From the NCBI GenBank assembly GCA_023431405.1, contig JAEYVZ010000058.1:1-42269 (forward strand): 42,269 nucleotides of DNA. The letters run 5' to 3'. The translations under genes and the position numbers were made by a program. Under the pieces are notes generated by a model. That model worked only from the letters and a program-made list of their open reading frames with translations, was not told the DNA's origin and did no database searches. This DNA comes from Actinomycetes bacterium. GTDB taxonomy: Bacteria > Actinomycetota > Actinomycetes > Actinomycetales > Microbacteriaceae. This document shows, piece after piece, positions 22,497-29,538 of this stretch; positions within the stretch are counted from its first letter, which is position 1, and each line of letters starts with the position of its first letter.

Positions 22497-23960
22497 ATGT
22501 GCGGAATCGTCGGCGTCGTCTCGCAGGGTCCAGCCAACCAGGAGGTGTACGACGCGCTGCTCCTCCTGCAGCACCGCGGTCAGGACTCGACGGGCATCGC
22601 CACCGCCGAGGCCAACGGCGTGTTCCACATGTTCAAGGCGAAGGGGCAGGTGCGGGAGGCCTTCCGCACACGCGACATGCGCGCGCTCCTCGGCAACATC
22701 GGCCTCGGGCACGTGCGATACGCGACGAAGGGCACGGCATCCAGCGAAGAGGAGGCACAGCCCTTCTACGTGAACGCCCCGTACGGCATCGTGCTCGTGC
22801 ACAACGGCAACCTGACCAACACGCGAGAGCTCACGCAGGACCTGTTCCGCAACGACCGGCGCCACCTCAACACGTCATCCGACACCGAACTGCTCGTCAA
22901 CGTGCTCGCCAACGAGCTGCAGCATTCGATCTCGGGATTCGAGCTAGACCCCGAGCAGGTGTTCCAGGCGGTCGAGCGGGTGCATGAGCGGGTCGAGGGC
23001 TCGTACGCGGCGATCGCGCTCATCGCGGGCTACGGACTGCTCGCCTTCCGAGACCCGTTCGGCATCCGTCCGCTCATCCTCGGCACGCGCAAGGCCGACA
23101 ACGGCATGTACGAGTGGACCGTGGCATCCGAGTCGCTCGTGCTCGAGAACGGCGGCTTCGAGGTCGTGCGCGACGTGGAGCCGGGCGAGGCCGTGTTCAT
23201 CACGCTCGACGGTCAGCTGCACACCCGGCAGTGCGCGAAGAGCCCGCAGCTGGTGCCCTGCTCGTTCGAGTACGTCTACCTCGCCCGCCCTGACAGCGTC
23301 ATGAACGGCATCTCGGTGTACGAGGCGCGTCTGCGCATGGGCGAGCGTCTGGCCGACACGATCGCCAAGTACACGCCGCGCGAGGCGATCGACGTGGTCA
23401 TGCCGATCCCCGACTCCGCACGTCCCGCAGCGATGCAGGTGGCGCGCAAGCTCGGCGTCGAGTACCGCGAGGGCTTCTACAAGAACCGTTACGTGGGTCG
23501 CACCTTCATCATGCCCGGACAGGCCGTGCGCAAGAAGAGCGTCCGGCAGAAGCTGAACGCGATGTCGAGCGAATTCAAGGGCAAGAACGTGCTGCTGATC
23601 GACGACTCGATCGTGCGGGGCACCACGTCGCGCGAGATCATCCAGATGGCACGGGATGCCGGGGCGCTCTCGGTGACGTTCGCGTCGGCGGCCCCGCCGG
23701 TGCGCTACCCGCACGTGTACGGCATCAACATGCCCTCCCGTCACGAGCTCGTCGCGCACGGGCGGACGATTCCCGAGGTCGCGAAGGAACTGGGCTGCGA
23801 CTACCTCGTGTACCAGGAGGTCGACGACCTCAAGGCGGCGATCCTCGAGGGCTCTCCGGACGTCGAAGACCTCGACATGAGCTGCTTCGACGGACGGTAC
23901 GTGACGGGCACCGTCTCGGAGGAGTACCTGTCGTGGCTGGAGAGCTCGCAGGAGAGCTGA
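22497..23960 (+). CDS. purF: Amidophosphoribosyltransferase PurF
   Basis: A 487-residue enzyme of the first committed step (PRPP + glutamine to phosphoribosylamine). The ATG is fixed by Cys2 in MCGIVGVVSQ, the N-terminal nucleophile; there is no propeptide, unlike Bacillus PurF. The glutaminase half has LLLQHRGQDSTGIAT and VHNGNLTNTREL; the transferase half has the PRPP loop VLLIDDSIVRGTTSREI (about residue 365). Of the four Fe-S ligand positions of Bacillus PurF, Cys survives only in LVPCSFEYVYLARPDS and DMSCFDGRYVTG, so a cluster is doubtful. Distal gene of purMF. Confidence 0.97.
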   Translation: MCGIVGVVSQGPANQEVYDALLLLQHRGQDSTGIATAEANGVFHMFKAKGQVREAFRTRDMRALLGNIGLGHVRYATKGTASSEEEAQPFYVNAPYGIVLVHNGNLTNTRELTQDLFRNDRRHLNTSSDTELLVNVLANELQHSISGFELDPEQVFQAVERVHERVEGSYAAIALIAGYGLLAFRDPFGIRPLILGTRKADNGMYEWTVASESLVLENGGFEVVRDVEPGEAVFITLDGQLHTRQCAKSPQLVPCSFEYVYLARPDSVMNGISVYEARLRMGERLADTIAKYTPREAIDVVMPIPDSARPAAMQVARKLGVEYREGFYKNRYVGRTFIMPGQAVRKKSVRQKLNAMSSEFKGKNVLLIDDSIVRGTTSREIIQMARDAGALSVTFASAAPPVRYPHVYGINMPSRHELVAHGRTIPEVAKELGCDYLVYQEVDDLKAAILEGSPDVEDLDMSCFDGRYVTGTVSEEYLSWLESSQES

Positions 23961-23990
23961 CGCCGCGTCGGGAGGGGGCTCTCGGCGGCA

Positions 23991-23996
23991 ATAGGC
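23991..23996 (+). promoter_or_regulatory. -10 hexamer of the CynX-type MFS gene
   Basis: TAGGCT, 7 nt before the GTG at 24004. The GGGGGAG between them abuts the GTG and is too close to act as a ribosome binding site. Confidence 0.5.
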
Positions 23997-24003
23997 TGGG
24001 GGA

Positions 24004-25233
24004 GTGACCGCCCCCGCATCTCGCTCCCTGTGGCGCGGCCGGGCTCTCGCCCTTCTCGGCATCGTCTTCTTCGCGTTCTCGCTGCGCTCGGCGGTCGCCT
24101 CGCTGTCGCCGGTCCTCGACCACATCCGGGCAGACTTCGACGTCGCGGGCTGGGTCGTGGGTGCCATCGGCACGGCGCCGCCGGTCTGCTATGCCGTCGC
24201 GGGCATGCTCACACCCCGTCTCGGGCGCAGGCTCGGACTCGAGCGGCTCACGGTCATCGCCCTGCTGACCGTCTCGGTCGGGCTCCTCGGCCGGGGCCTC
24301 GCCGACGGCGCGACGACCCTCACGATCGCGACCGCGGTCATCTTCATGGGGGTGGGCGTCGGCAACGTGCTGCTGCCGCCCCTCGTGAAGCGCTACTTCC
24401 CCGACCGGATCGGGCTGGTCACGACGATCTATTCGACGACCATCGCGCTGTCGACGTTCCTGCCGCCCCTCTTCGCGGTGCCCGTGGCGGATGCCGCGGG
24501 CTGGCGAACCTCGCTCGGGCTGTGGGCGCTGTTCAGCGCGGTGGCGATGATCCCGTGGGTCACGCTCCTGGTGCGCACCCGCAGTGAGGCGAAGCTCGAT
24601 CTCGAGCAGGCCGATTCGGCGCTGTTCGGGCGTCTGTGGCGACTGCCGCTGGCGTGGGCGATCACCGTCATCTTCTTCACGTCGGGAGCGGTCGCCTATA
24701 CGGCCTTCGCGTGGCTCCCGTCGCTGCTCGTCGACACCGCCGGCGTCACGCCCGCACAGGCGGGAACGCTGCTGTCGGTCTTCGCGATGGTCGGGCTTCC
24801 GTCGTCACTCGTCGTGCCGGTGCTGGTCGCCCGATTCAACGCCGTGCCCGCACTGTTCACGGTGGCAGTCGCCGCGGGCCTTGCCGGGGTGGCGGGCCTC
24901 ATGTTCGCGCCGGCCGCCGTGCCCTGGCTGTGGGTGATCCTGCTCGGCACGTGCCCGCTGTTCTTCCCGCTCAGCCTCGTGCTCATCGGCGTGCGCGCGC
25001 GCACGCACGAAGGTGCGCTCGTGCTGAGCGGCTTCGTGCAGAGCATCGGCTACGCCGTGGTCGCGATCGTGCCGCTGGCCGTCGGAATCGTCCACGACGC
25101 GACGGCATCGTGGACGATTCCGCTCGTGCTGATCGCGATCGTGATCGTCGCGTCAGTGCCTGCCGGTGTCAGCGTCGCTCGGCCGCATACGGTCGAGGAT
25201 GAGTGGGAGCGTCGCCACGGTCGCCCGTGGTGA
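24004..25233 (+). CDS. CynX/NimT-family MFS transporter
   Basis: A 409-residue 12-helix major facilitator protein. The pattern FAFSLRSAVASLSPVLDHI in TM1 and IGTAPPVCYAVAGMLTPRLG in TM2-loop is that of the CynX/NimT group (cyanate, 2-nitroimidazole exporters and relatives). The second half has ITVIFFTSGAVAYTAFAWLP and GVTPAQAGTLLSVFAMVGLP. Substrate unknown. It stands alone behind a leaderless-type promoter and converges on the DUF3073 gene with 12 bp between stops. Confidence 0.85.
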   Translation: MTAPASRSLWRGRALALLGIVFFAFSLRSAVASLSPVLDHIRADFDVAGWVVGAIGTAPPVCYAVAGMLTPRLGRRLGLERLTVIALLTVSVGLLGRGLADGATTLTIATAVIFMGVGVGNVLLPPLVKRYFPDRIGLVTTIYSTTIALSTFLPPLFAVPVADAAGWRTSLGLWALFSAVAMIPWVTLLVRTRSEAKLDLEQADSALFGRLWRLPLAWAITVIFFTSGAVAYTAFAWLPSLLVDTAGVTPAQAGTLLSVFAMVGLPSSLVVPVLVARFNAVPALFTVAVAAGLAGVAGLMFAPAAVPWLWVILLGTCPLFFPLSLVLIGVRARTHEGALVLSGFVQSIGYAVVAIVPLAVGIVHDATASWTIPLVLIAIVIVASVPAGVSVARPHTVEDEWERRHGRPW

Positions 25234-25245
25234 CGCTCGGGCTGA

Positions 25246-25425
25246 TCACGCCTTTTCGAGCTCGTCTTCGTCGTCGACGTACTGGTCTGCCCACTTGTCG
25301 ACATACTCGTCCTGCTCGTGGTGACCGAGCTCCTTCTCAAGTGCGGCAAGGTTCACGTTGTACGTGTCGTACTTGAGTTCGCGAGCGATCTTGGTGTGCT
25401 TCGCCTTCTGACGGCCACGCCCCAT
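25246..25425 (-). CDS. DUF3073 family protein
   Basis: A 59-residue protein beginning MGRGRQKAKHTKIARELKYD and ending in an acidic tail (YVDDEDELEKA). The basic start followed by an acidic end and the N-terminal GRGRQKAKxTKVARxLKY block are diagnostic of DUF3073, a family essentially confined to actinobacteria, function unknown. The ATG at 25425 follows AGGGGG by about 7 nt (minus strand); a longer frame upstream has no family resemblance. The 194 bp upstream hold its promoter region and that of the divergent stress-protein gene; TACTCT at about 25501-25506 (minus) is a possible -10. Confidence 0.92.
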   Translation of the reverse strand: MGRGRQKAKHTKIARELKYDTYNVNLAALEKELGHHEQDEYVDKWADQYVDDEDELEKA

Positions 25426-25619
25426 GCGAGACCCCCTCAATTCTGAGTCACGGGCTGTGCGTATTCGCCCGTCGCAAAACGAACCGGCACGAAGCCGGGA
25501 AGAGTAGCATTCAGGATAACACGGAGCCCCTGAGGGATCGCCTTCGGGGTCACCGCGGTGCGGTGCCCGTGCGCTGGTGCGCCGGTTGCGGCCGACCGAT
25601 CGAGAGACCGGAGGGTGAC

Positions 25620-26156
25620 ATGACCGACAGCGACGAGCCGCGAGGCGTCGACGACGAAGCGGTGCCGCAGCGTGCGGTGATCGTCGGGGTGATCCCCGAT
25701 CAGCCGGAGCGGGTGCTCCGCGAGGCCGCCCGCTACGCATCGATGATGTCGGCCCCGCTCATCGTCGCGCACGTCGACGTGAGTCGCTTCGTCACCTACG
25801 AAGACCCCGACGGCTACGTCCACTCCGCTCCCATCGACATCGACCTCTCCACCGGTGAGGCCGAGATGAACCTCGTTCGCGAGACGGCCGAGCGGGTGCT
25901 GTCGGGCCTGTCCGTGCCGTGGAGTGTGCAGCAGCTCGTGGGCGACCCCGCGCTGGCGATCAAGCACCTCGCTGAGAAGAGCGACGCCCGGCTCCTCGTC
26001 GTCGGCACGCGCCGACGCGGGTTCGGGGAGACGATCCGCGAGTTCTTCACGGGCTCCGTGGCGGCCCGTCTCGCGCATCGTCAATCGCGCCCGATCCTCG
26101 TCGTGCCGCTGGAGGACCCGGCGCGCGACGATGAGGAGCTCTGGCCCGACGCCTGA
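25620..26156 (+). CDS. Universal stress protein (UspA family)
   Basis: A 178-residue single-domain Usp. It begins with an acidic leader (MTDSDEPRGVDDEAVPQR) and then the AVIVGVIPDQPERVLREAARY strand-helix. The nucleotide-binding signature G-2x-G-9x-G-S appears in VGTRRRGFGETIREFF plus TGSVAARLAHRQSRPILVVP. Such proteins bind ATP and help survive starvation or hypoxia. The ATG at 25620 is set by GGAGGG 4 nt upstream. Single gene, convergent with the PadR gene. A weak hairpin (GACCTG/CAGGTC, 26184-26199) overlaps the end of that gene. Confidence 0.88.
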   Translation: MTDSDEPRGVDDEAVPQRAVIVGVIPDQPERVLREAARYASMMSAPLIVAHVDVSRFVTYEDPDGYVHSAPIDIDLSTGEAEMNLVRETAERVLSGLSVPWSVQQLVGDPALAIKHLAEKSDARLLVVGTRRRGFGETIREFFTGSVAARLAHRQSRPILVVPLEDPARDDEELWPDA

Positions 26157-26197
26157 TCTCCTCGCCGTCGCATCACGCCCGACGACCTGTCGCCAGG

Positions 26198-26809
26198 TCA
26201 GCGCCGCAGCGACGCAGCGAGCGTGCGCTTGGCCTCATCGAGTGCTCCGATGAGCGTGTCGACGACGGATGCCGGGAGCTGCCCGCCTCGCGCCACGTGG
26301 GTGCGCAGGTCGGCACGCACGGCGGCGCGGAACTCGGACACCGCGGCATCCGCTCGTCGCAGCTGCTCACGTGAGGCCGTGCGGGGGTCATCGGCGGGAG
26401 GCGGTGCCGATGCCGCAGACGTGCGTTCGGACTGGGCGGCGGCGGCGAGGTCGGCCCGCAGGCTCTTCATCGCCTCGCGGACGCTGCCGCGCACCTCGTC
26501 GGCGATGAGTCGCACGCTGTCGGCGAGCCCGGCCTCGATGCCCTCGAGCTCGTGTGCGCGGGCGGCGACCTCGGCGCGCCCGGCGTCGGTGATCTCGTAG
26601 ACCGTCTTGCGGCCGTCGACGGTCTTCGTGACCAGGCCCTCCTCCTCGAGCTTCGCCAGACGCGGGTAGATGGTGCCCGCGCTGGGCGTGTAGGTTCCGC
26701 CGGTGCGGTCGGAGAGTGCCTGCATCAGGTCATAGCCGTGCCGGGGTGCGTCGTCGAGGAGCCGGAGGATGTAGAGGCGCAGGTCGCCGTGGGAGAAGAC
26801 GGGGGGCAT
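26198..26809 (-). CDS. PadR-family regulator of the DUF4097 operon
   Basis: A 203-residue PadR protein. The winged helix reads HGDLRLYILRLLDDAPRHGY, TYTPSAGTIYPRLAKLEEEG and GRKTVYEITDAGRAE (residues about 5-85). A long C-terminal helical part contains a Ser/Ala/Pro-rich linker (about 120-140) and ends in TLIGALDEAKRTLAASLRR. The ATG at 26809 follows the upstream DUF4097 stop by 1 bp with GGAG in place; longer upstream frames overlap that gene. Probable autorepressor acting at the GATATATC-containing sites at 27701-27742. Confidence 0.85.
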   Translation of the reverse strand: MPPVFSHGDLRLYILRLLDDAPRHGYDLMQALSDRTGGTYTPSAGTIYPRLAKLEEEGLVTKTVDGRKTVYEITDAGRAEVAARAHELEGIEAGLADSVRLIADEVRGSVREAMKSLRADLAAAAQSERTSAASAPPPADDPRTASREQLRRADAAVSEFRAAVRADLRTHVARGGQLPASVVDTLIGALDEAKRTLAASLRR

Positions 26810-26810
26810 C

Positions 26811-27662
26811 TCACCACTCCTCGGGGGTCGGAGCAGCGTCGGCTCCGATGGGGTCGACCGTGCGCCGGAGCACTGTGATGGCACCCGAGACCGAGTTGGC
26901 CCGCACGTCGACGAAGCTGCCGCTGAGCTCGCCGACCGAGTCGGTGTAGCTGGTCGGGGTGGAGGTCGAGCGCTTGATGCCGTCGACCGTCACGCGGCCG
27001 CTGACGCTGCGCAGCACGAAGTTCGCCGGCAGGCCTTCGTCGAGGCGGATCGTGGCGTCGCCGCTGACGGTGTTGAGCCCGATGGCATCGGTGGGGCCGG
27101 TCGAGTCGACGAGCATCGCCCCCGAGACGGTGTCGATCGAGGCCTTGCGCAGAGAACCGGTGGCCGCGACGTCGCCCGAGACGGAGTTGGCGCTGAGCGC
27201 GCCTTCCAGTCCGCGAATCTGGACGTCGCCGGAGACGGCGTTGACGGAGACGTCGCCGCTGTGGCCGTCGATGATCACATCGCCGGAGACGGTGCTGATG
27301 CGGGCGTCGGTGGCCAGACCCGAGACGAGGGCGCTCGCGCTGACGACGCCGAGGTTGAGCTCGATGCTGCGGGGGACCGCGACGCTGATCTCGGCTTTCG
27401 GCCCGCCGCTGCCGAAGTTGCGGAACACCTCGAGGAAGTTGTCCCACCGCAGCTGGGCGTGATCGATCTCGACCGTGTCGCCGGTGGCCTCGATGCGGAG
27501 GTCTTTCACGCTCACCCCGTGCACCTCGATGCGAACGCCGGGCTCATCGTGGGCCACGATGTCGACCTGACCGCCGACGAGACCGACTTTGAGGCGGCGC
27601 ACCGACTCGATGTCGATGACGCGGGTCTGCCCGGGCTGGATGAGCCATTTCTCCAGAGTCAT
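26811..27662 (-). CDS. DUF4097 beta-helix-like protein
   Basis: A 283-residue protein without signal peptide. From about residue 110 onwards it repeats a short beta unit with the core VSGDV/VSGxxxxD, at least seven times, typical of DUF4097 proteins that form an adhesin-like beta-solenoid. The N-terminal 100 residues form the family's leading part (EKWLIQPGQTRVIDIESVRR; VQVDIVAHDEPG-like strands). Function unknown; in other actinobacteria such genes sit beside PadR genes and envelope genes. ATG 27662 follows GGAGA. First gene of a DUF4097-PadR operon. Confidence 0.85.
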   Translation of the reverse strand: MTLEKWLIQPGQTRVIDIESVRRLKVGLVGGQVDIVAHDEPGVRIEVHGVSVKDLRIEATGDTVEIDHAQLRWDNFLEVFRNFGSGGPKAEISVAVPRSIELNLGVVSASALVSGLATDARISTVSGDVIIDGHSGDVSVNAVSGDVQIRGLEGALSANSVSGDVAATGSLRKASIDTVSGAMLVDSTGPTDAIGLNTVSGDATIRLDEGLPANFVLRSVSGRVTVDGIKRSTSTPTSYTDSVGELSGSFVDVRANSVSGAITVLRRTVDPIGADAAPTPEEW

Positions 27663-27700
27663 GCGCGATCTCCTCTCTTGGATCCCACCGCGGCTGCGGT

Positions 27701-27752
27701 CGAGATATATCGCGTGTTGGGAGGATAACACGATATATCTCGAATGTGTCAA
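27701..27752 (-). promoter_or_regulatory. Promoter and paired PadR-type operators of the DUF4097-PadR operon
   Basis: On the minus strand TTGACA (27752-27747) and TATCCT (27727-27722) are 19 bp apart. Two inverted 12-bp sites, CGAGATATATCG (27701-27712) and CGATATATCTCG (27731-27742), each contain the palindrome GATATATC. One lies inside the spacer and the other just past +1. AT-rich GATATATC sites are typical PadR targets, and the regulator is encoded in the same operon, so autorepression is likely. Confidence 0.7.
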
Positions 27753-27782
27753 GGGGTCGCCGACATCCCTTCCGCTTCGGCC

Positions 27783-27813
27783 TTGACCTTGACGTAACGT
27801 CAAGATCTACCGT
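27783..27813 (+). promoter_or_regulatory. MerR-type promoter with operator in a long spacer
   Basis: TTGACC (27783-27788) and TACCGT (27808-27813) are 19 bp apart, the over-long spacing that MerR proteins correct by bending DNA. A 17-bp palindrome CTTGACGTAACGTCAAG (27788-27804) fills the spacer. The hexamer ends 6 nt before the ATG, so the mRNA is likely leaderless. Confidence 0.75.
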
Positions 27814-27819
27814 GGAACC

Positions 27820-28584
27820 ATGACGCGCGAATGGTCGATCCAACAGCTCGCCAAGATCGCGGGCACGACGAGCCGCACCCTCCGGCATTACCACCAGGCC
27901 GGGCTGCTGCCGCCGACGCGCACGGGTGACAACGGCTACCGCTACTACGACGAGGCGGCGCTCGTGCGCCTGCAACGCATCCTGCTGCTGCGGGAACTGG
28001 GCCTGGGGCTCCCGCAGATCGCCGACGTGCTCGCCCGCTCGACGAGCGAGAAGCACGCCCTCACCGTCCACAGCCGATGGCTGCGCGAAGAGCAGGAGCG
28101 GCTGGCGCGCCAGATCGCGTCGGTGGAATCGACCATCCGCGCCCTGGATGAAGGAGAAGGACTGATGGCAGAGAAGATGTTCGACGGTTTCGACCACACG
28201 CGGTACCGCGAAGAGGTGGAGCGGAAGTGGGGCGCCGACGCGTACGACGCCGGCGACCGCTGGTATCGCGCGATGGACGACACGGAGCGTTCCGCATGGC
28301 AGGACCGCGCGCAGCGTCTCGCAGGGGACTGGACCGACGCGGCCTCGCGAGGCATCGCGCCCGACGGACAGGAGGCTCAGGCGCTCGCGGAGAGGCACGT
28401 CGCCTGGCTTCGCGGCATCCCCGGCACTCCCGCCTCACAGGAGGGCGGTGACCTCGCCGGCTATGTGTGCGGCCTCGGCGACATGTACGTCGCGGACCCG
28501 CGGTTCGCGAGCAACTACGGCGGCGAGGTCGGGGCGGCGTTCGTGCGCGACGCGCTCCGGCACTACGCCGACACTGCGCTGTGA
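27820..28584 (+). CDS. MerR-family regulator with TipAS ligand-binding domain
   Basis: A 254-residue TipAL-type activator. The N-terminal MerR winged helix (WSIQQLAKIAGTTSRTLRHY; NGYRYYDEAALVRLQRI, residues 5-70) is joined by a dimerising coiled coil (about 76-112) to a C-terminal TipAS domain (about 116-254). TipAS binds thiopeptides and other multidrug ligands in Streptomyces. The only C-terminal Cys is at about residue 217 in YVCGLGDMYVADPRF, near where TipAL Cys214 binds thiostrepton (position is suggestive, not aligned). No ribosome binding site precedes the ATG. An internal start at 28165 may make the free ligand domain. Target: at least its own promoter. No transporter adjoins it. Confidence 0.88.
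   Translation: MTREWSIQQLAKIAGTTSRTLRHYHQAGLLPPTRTGDNGYRYYDEAALVRLQRILLLRELGLGLPQIADVLARSTSEKHALTVHSRWLREEQERLARQIASVESTIRALDEGEGLMAEKMFDGFDHTRYREEVERKWGADAYDAGDRWYRAMDDTERSAWQDRAQRLAGDWTDAASRGIAPDGQEAQALAERHVAWLRGIPGTPASQEGGDLAGYVCGLGDMYVADPRFASNYGGEVGAAFVRDALRHYADTAL
28165..28584 (+). CDS. Possible separate TipAS domain from an internal start
   Basis: An in-frame ATG at codon 116 is preceded by AAGGAG (28151-28156) with an ideal 8-nt gap, whereas the full-length start has none. The product would be 139 residues starting MAEKMFDGF, that is, exactly the ligand-binding domain. Streptomyces lividans tipA is known to make both TipAL and the 144-residue TipAS this way. The internal product here is inference from sequence only. 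Confidence 0.55.
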   Translation: MAEKMFDGFDHTRYREEVERKWGADAYDAGDRWYRAMDDTERSAWQDRAQRLAGDWTDAASRGIAPDGQEAQALAERHVAWLRGIPGTPASQEGGDLAGYVCGLGDMYVADPRFASNYGGEVGAAFVRDALRHYADTAL

Positions 28585-28675
28585 GCGCCTGGGCCCGCGG
28601 TGAGCGCCTGGGCCCGCGGTGAGCGCCTGGGCCAGCGGTGAGCGCCTGGGCCCGCGGTGAGCGCCTGGGCAGACG
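28581..28675 (+). repeat. Five tandem copies of a 19-bp unit
   Basis: Unit GTGAGCGCCTGGGCCCGCG, copies at 28581, 28600, 28619, 28638 and 28657. Copies 1, 2 and 4 are identical; copy 3 has one change (GGCCAGCG) and copy 5 differs in its last bases. The first unit contains the MerR stop codon (the TGA of GTGA). There are no spacers, so it is a minisatellite and not a CRISPR array. Confidence 0.95.
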
Positions 28676-28694
28676 TGACCGCACCCACAAAAGA

Positions 28695-28730
28695 TGAGTG
28701 CCCCCGCGGAACGAACCGCGGGGGCACTCA
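28695..28730 (-). terminator. Strong intrinsic terminator of the small membrane gene
   Basis: A perfect 15-bp stem (TGAGTGCCCCCGCGG 28695-28709; CCGCGGGGGCACTCA 28716-28730) with loop AACGAA. Read on the minus strand it is followed by TCTTTTGT, a genuine U-rich tract, so it terminates the gene at 28744-28908. It may also stop transcripts from the MerR side. Confidence 0.9.
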
Positions 28731-28743
28731 GTGGGGGGTTGAG

Positions 28744-28908
28744 TCAGGTGCGGCTTCCACCGCGGACGACCCTCAGCAGGAAGGCGATCAGCGCGATGAT
28801 GCCCACGATGATGGCGACCCACAGCAGCCACTGCAGCGAGGCGTTCAACCCGCTGACGATGGCGAGCACGATGGCCACCACGATGATGATGAGGAGTGCG
28901 ATGTTCAT
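28744..28908 (-). CDS. Tiny two-helix membrane protein
   Basis: A 54-residue protein beginning MNIALLIIIVVAIVLAIVSG, with a short turn (LNASLQ), a second hydrophobic helix (WLLWVAIIVGIIALIAFLL) and a basic tail RVVRGGSRT. The positive tail suggests both ends face the cytoplasm. The ATG has GGAG 7 nt upstream and a strong terminator follows the stop, so it is a real transcription unit. Similar tiny proteins are common in Microbacteriaceae; function unknown. Too short for many ORF callers. Confidence 0.8.
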   Translation of the reverse strand: MNIALLIIIVVAIVLAIVSGLNASLQWLLWVAIIVGIIALIAFLLRVVRGGSRT

Positions 28909-29189
28909 TACGTTGCTCCGTTCTTCGGACCCTTATGCGATCCGATCGATCCCGATCCGGTCCGATCCGGGTGTGAGCGGTGTTCCGTTCGCCTCGAAAT
29001 TAGGGCCCAAAGTCCCTGTCCCGACAGCCCCTTGACGCTGAACTCTCCGCAGTGCTATTCGACGCCGTGATGTCAAAGGGTTCCCGGATCGCCCGTGTGA
29101 CCAGGTGATACCTCTCGGCTCGGGCCTCGTCAAGCCCCTCCGTCTGCGACGGCACGCCTCGTACCGTCACTTCGACGAAGGAGGATGCC
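28909..29189. other. Intergenic region with GATC-rich direct repeats
   Basis: No gene seen. A 34-bp tract (28938-28971) contains five GATC sites in repeats of CGATCC/TCCGATC. On the minus strand it lies just upstream of a possible -10 (CATAAG region, about 28932-28937) for the tiny membrane gene. On the plus strand TTGACG at 29033-29038 could be the -35 for the gene at 29190. Confidence 0.5.
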
Positions 29190-29492
29190 ATGCCCAGAAG
29201 AAGCGGATCGGGCGGTGGAAGCGGATCGAGCGGTCGTGGCTCGAACAGCCTGAAGGACCCCGAGCTCTACGAGGAGCTCCGGGAAGACGGTGCGTCGAAG
29301 GAGAAGGCCGCACGGATCTCCAACGCCGCCGCCCGCGACGGTCGCAAGGCCGTCGGACGGCGGGGCGGGAAGTCGGGGGACTACGACGACTGGACCGTCG
29401 CCGACCTTCGCGCCCGTGCCAGAGAGCTCGGCATCAGCGGCTACTCCGGCAAGCGCAAGGCGGAGCTCATCTCGATGCTTCGCAACCACTGA
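29190..29492 (+). CDS. Rho-termination-factor N-domain/SAP-like small protein
   Basis: A 100-residue basic protein. The N-terminal 20 residues are Gly/Ser/Arg-rich and disordered. Residues about 20-60 (DPELYEELREDGASKEKAAR, ISNAAARDGRKAVGRRGGKS) resemble a DUF7218-like module, and the C-terminus (WTVADLRARARELGISGYSG then KRKAELISMLRNH) is a Rho_N/SAP helix-extension-helix that binds nucleic acid. The ATG is set by AAGGAGGA 4 nt upstream. It precedes topoisomerase IB by 46 bp in the same direction, suggesting a DNA-related partnership (inference). Confidence 0.85.
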   Translation: MPRRSGSGGGSGSSGRGSNSLKDPELYEELREDGASKEKAARISNAAARDGRKAVGRRGGKSGDYDDWTVADLRARARELGISGYSGKRKAELISMLRNH

Positions 29493-29538
29493 CGCCGTGA
29501 CCTGCGCCGATGCGCTCCCCGTGTGGGAGATTTGACGT

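Noticed and set aside
28581..28675. Tandem repeats considered as a CRISPR array
   Set aside because: Units are 19 bp and contiguous with no spacers, and no cas gene is in the window.
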